Assembly: GCF_003363715.1 (NCBI RefSeq)
Contig: NZ_QREV01000014.1
Coordinates: 1 to 64,000, forward strand
DNA length: 64,000 bases
Origin: Parabacteroides acidifaciens
GTDB taxonomy: Bacteria > Bacteroidota > Bacteroidia > Bacteroidales > Tannerellaceae
Direction of reading: 5' to 3'
How positions within the stretch are numbered: position 1 is the stretch's first letter; each line of letters opens with the position of its first letter. The notes under the pieces were generated by a model. The model was not told the DNA's origin. It saw nothing but the letters and a program-made list of their open reading frames with translations, and searched no databases. The position numbers and the translations under genes are program-made. Positions 63,401 through 64,000 of this stretch are shown in pieces.

Positions 63401-63960
63401 ATCGTTTGATCCAAATATCCGATATAAGAAACAAGTAAAGTCGCTCCGTCAGGAATTCCATCCAATGTAAATTTACCGTCGGCATCCGTCACCGTTCCGA
63501 CACCGGCACCGTCTTTAAGGATAATATTCGCCCCGATAACCGGCAATCCCGTATCGTCGATAACGACACCGGATATCGCTTTTTTCTGTTGCTGGGCCAT
63601 AGCCACAACCGGCTCGGGTTGGACATATTGTTTCACACTATTATCTTTCAGAAATACGCGGTTATGAACAATCTTGTAAGAGATACCGGTATTCTTAAAG
63701 ACCTCTTTCAGAACTTTTTCAATACGTTCATTTTTAAGGCTAACGGAAACTCTGGATATTTTCTTATTCAACAAGGCTTCGTCGTAAGAAAATTCGTATC
63801 CGGTTTGTTCACTAATACTTTGTATCACTGCACCGACAGTTGTACTATTCAACGCCAGTTCCAGATTCACATACAAAGAATGTGCATCCCCTTCCGCCAT
63901 TGCGGGCGATGCAGCTGTCAAAAACATTGCTAATGTCGCAATTGATGCTTTTTTAATCAT
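60433..63960 (-). CDS. SusC/RagA-family TonB-dependent transporter with STN domain
   Basis: This is a 1,175-residue outer-membrane importer with signal peptide 1-22. An STN signalling domain lies at about 48-105 (IQSISEQTGYEFSYDEALLN), a carboxypeptidase-regulatory-like domain at about 128-210 (SGVVIDDTGLPVIGANI), and the TonB box/plug starts at LDEVVVVGYGVQKK (about 217) and runs to about 330. The SusC signature NLEPYEIDQMSFLKDAASAS is followed by the barrel, ending in FSFGLNFSF. The STN domain implies control by a FecR/ECF pair, not in this window; the most likely place is just beyond the right edge. First gene of the locus. Confidence 0.95.
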   Translation of the reverse strand: MIKKASIATLAMFLTAASPAMAEGDAHSLYVNLELALNSTTVGAVIQSISEQTGYEFSYDEALLNKKISRVSVSLKNERIEKVLKEVFKNTGISYKIVHNRVFLKDNSVKQYVQPEPVVAMAQQQKKAISGVVIDDTGLPVIGANIILKDGAGVGTVTDADGKFTLDGIPDGATLLVSYIGYLDQTIQVTGDKSSFQITLHEDTQKLDEVVVVGYGVQKKVNMTGSISNVKAEELSVIPNTNLSNSLAGRAPGATITGNSGLMGASSEIRMRGGFGDPLFVIDGVIRDKEAFDNLEPYEIDQMSFLKDAASASIYGSAAGNGVVLVTTKGGVKNQKPVFNYQGSYAFSKSTQELFADRWTAIDDLDYQNAVARFQGTKEPNGEAEYAYFRDNNINYNVNDYIWQNPWNTKHSLSVTGGSEKVQYYVMGSFLAEEGSYVSLENKKFSLRSNLTMELSKYIKMNVNLDANQSNDKRFYWPFSDDDDQAVYDLYRCTFNAMKTTPFYSNLDGTPSATITDYPIYQDYGSWQGWNPVDQVVGDRYLKTRRRNMNGIVSFDFNLDFITKGLSTKIMGSYIGHDYSRKRFMTFQKNYKFQQADPEGNRFLPAPLNLNEYNTFNFSQNYENLDYRAKQLWTEQFNWFVNYANTFGKHDVGGMIVFEQAANGGEWVQAKGEQPLANIDQMFNYSKDAERRWGDAEEYTGGRLSWIGRFNYTFDQKYIAEFSFRYDGNTLFPDGHRWGFFPSVSAAWRISQEPFMEKTSDWLSNLKLRASYGTTGNDLDLSKDPIDKITAFSYLQKYNTGGTYIFGSNLANTITAGATPNPTLTWATSTTYNGGLDFGFFNNRLSGTFDAFYRKEVDILGPRTVTLPNTYGQSLAPENYAERSWRGGELSLTWMDKAANGAIDYSAYVNLGFARDKWDVLDVSATYQEGGNLHALSPVGKADGILIGLIADHLLTDQAEVDALKAKGFKQYGRDPYLGGILYKDTRGDGYTEGPDGRIDGNDAYNLLSENGTPRINYGFGGNIKWKGITLDVHFQGVGKYDRFVGGVDGGFYQHGGAVRPYFPIWTSDKVYDPERNPNGVYPRIVGSGWYESGAGNTSYWMRNGAYLRLKNLNIGYDLPMGILRPLGISRAQVFANATNLFCISVVTEFLDPEQKYYDSYPLMKTFSFGLNFSF

Positions 63961-64000
63961 ACATGTGATTCAATAATGTTAGTACTAAGTTTTTTTAAGT

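Overview
The window is chromosomal DNA of a gut Bacteroidales bacterium, most likely Parabacteroides or a close relative (genus is inference). Support: a SusC/SusD pair with an STN-bearing SusC, ECF sigma/FecR modules, many -7 boxes of the Bacteroidetes type TAnnTTTG, almost no Shine-Dalgarno sequences, GH97, PL8 and DUF1080 enzymes, and AAA/DUF1703 proteins. No integrase, transposase, phage gene or CRISPR array was found.

Layout. 0-6 kb: a Crp-like regulator, then two ECF sigma factors and one FecR-type anti-sigma factor interleaved with two paralogous secreted carboxypeptidase-regulatory-domain proteins. 6.3-8.5 kb: queD-queE (queuosine precursor) convergent with a dihydroorotase. 8.6-15.2 kb: glycerol operon glpD-glpK-glpF with a PL8-type polysaccharide lyase nine bases downstream. 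15.4-20 kb: class A penicillin-binding protein, YeiH-type transporter and its LysR regulator. 20-25.8 kb: a tight four-gene envelope operon (lipoprotein, LPP20-like protein, PEGA/beta-barrel protein, transglutaminase-like protein) of unknown function. 26.1-29.3 kb: an exact-spacing 1,599-bp tandem duplication of an AAA/DUF1703 gene, with mosaic divergence. 30-35.4 kb: AsmA-like protein, rmlC-rmlB, and twin tRNA-Cys genes. 35.5-39.3 kb: a GH97 enzyme divergent from a two-domain SGNH esterase.

39.4-45.9 kb is an AT-richer accessory segment. A strongly structured, probably non-coding RNA of about 320 nt lies upstream of an overlapping three-gene unit (SAM methyltransferase-like, compact UvrD-like helicase, 695-aa protein I do not recognise). 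This is followed by a decayed DUF1848 remnant, an NTF2-like protein and an intact DUF1848 protein. It is the best candidate here for an undescribed, possibly defence-related, system.

Four copies of a roughly 511-bp non-coding element are dispersed in the window (one cut by the left edge, two head-to-head at 45.9-47.1 kb). Their flanks are conserved. Their core is an array with 21-bp periodicity whose unit sequence differs completely between element types.

47.1-50.2 kb holds housekeeping genes (PhnP-like hydrolase, murB, HU, upp), followed by a PAS/GAF hybrid-free histidine kinase. 52.7-64 kb is one leftward polysaccharide utilisation locus: susC, susD, TIM-barrel epimerase/lyase-like protein, Tat-exported Gfo/Idh/MocA oxidoreductase, and a HEAT-repeat protein with two DUF1080 domains. 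This set fits the oxidative 3-keto-glycoside route of glycan breakdown. The sigma/anti-sigma pair expected for its STN-bearing SusC would lie beyond the right edge.
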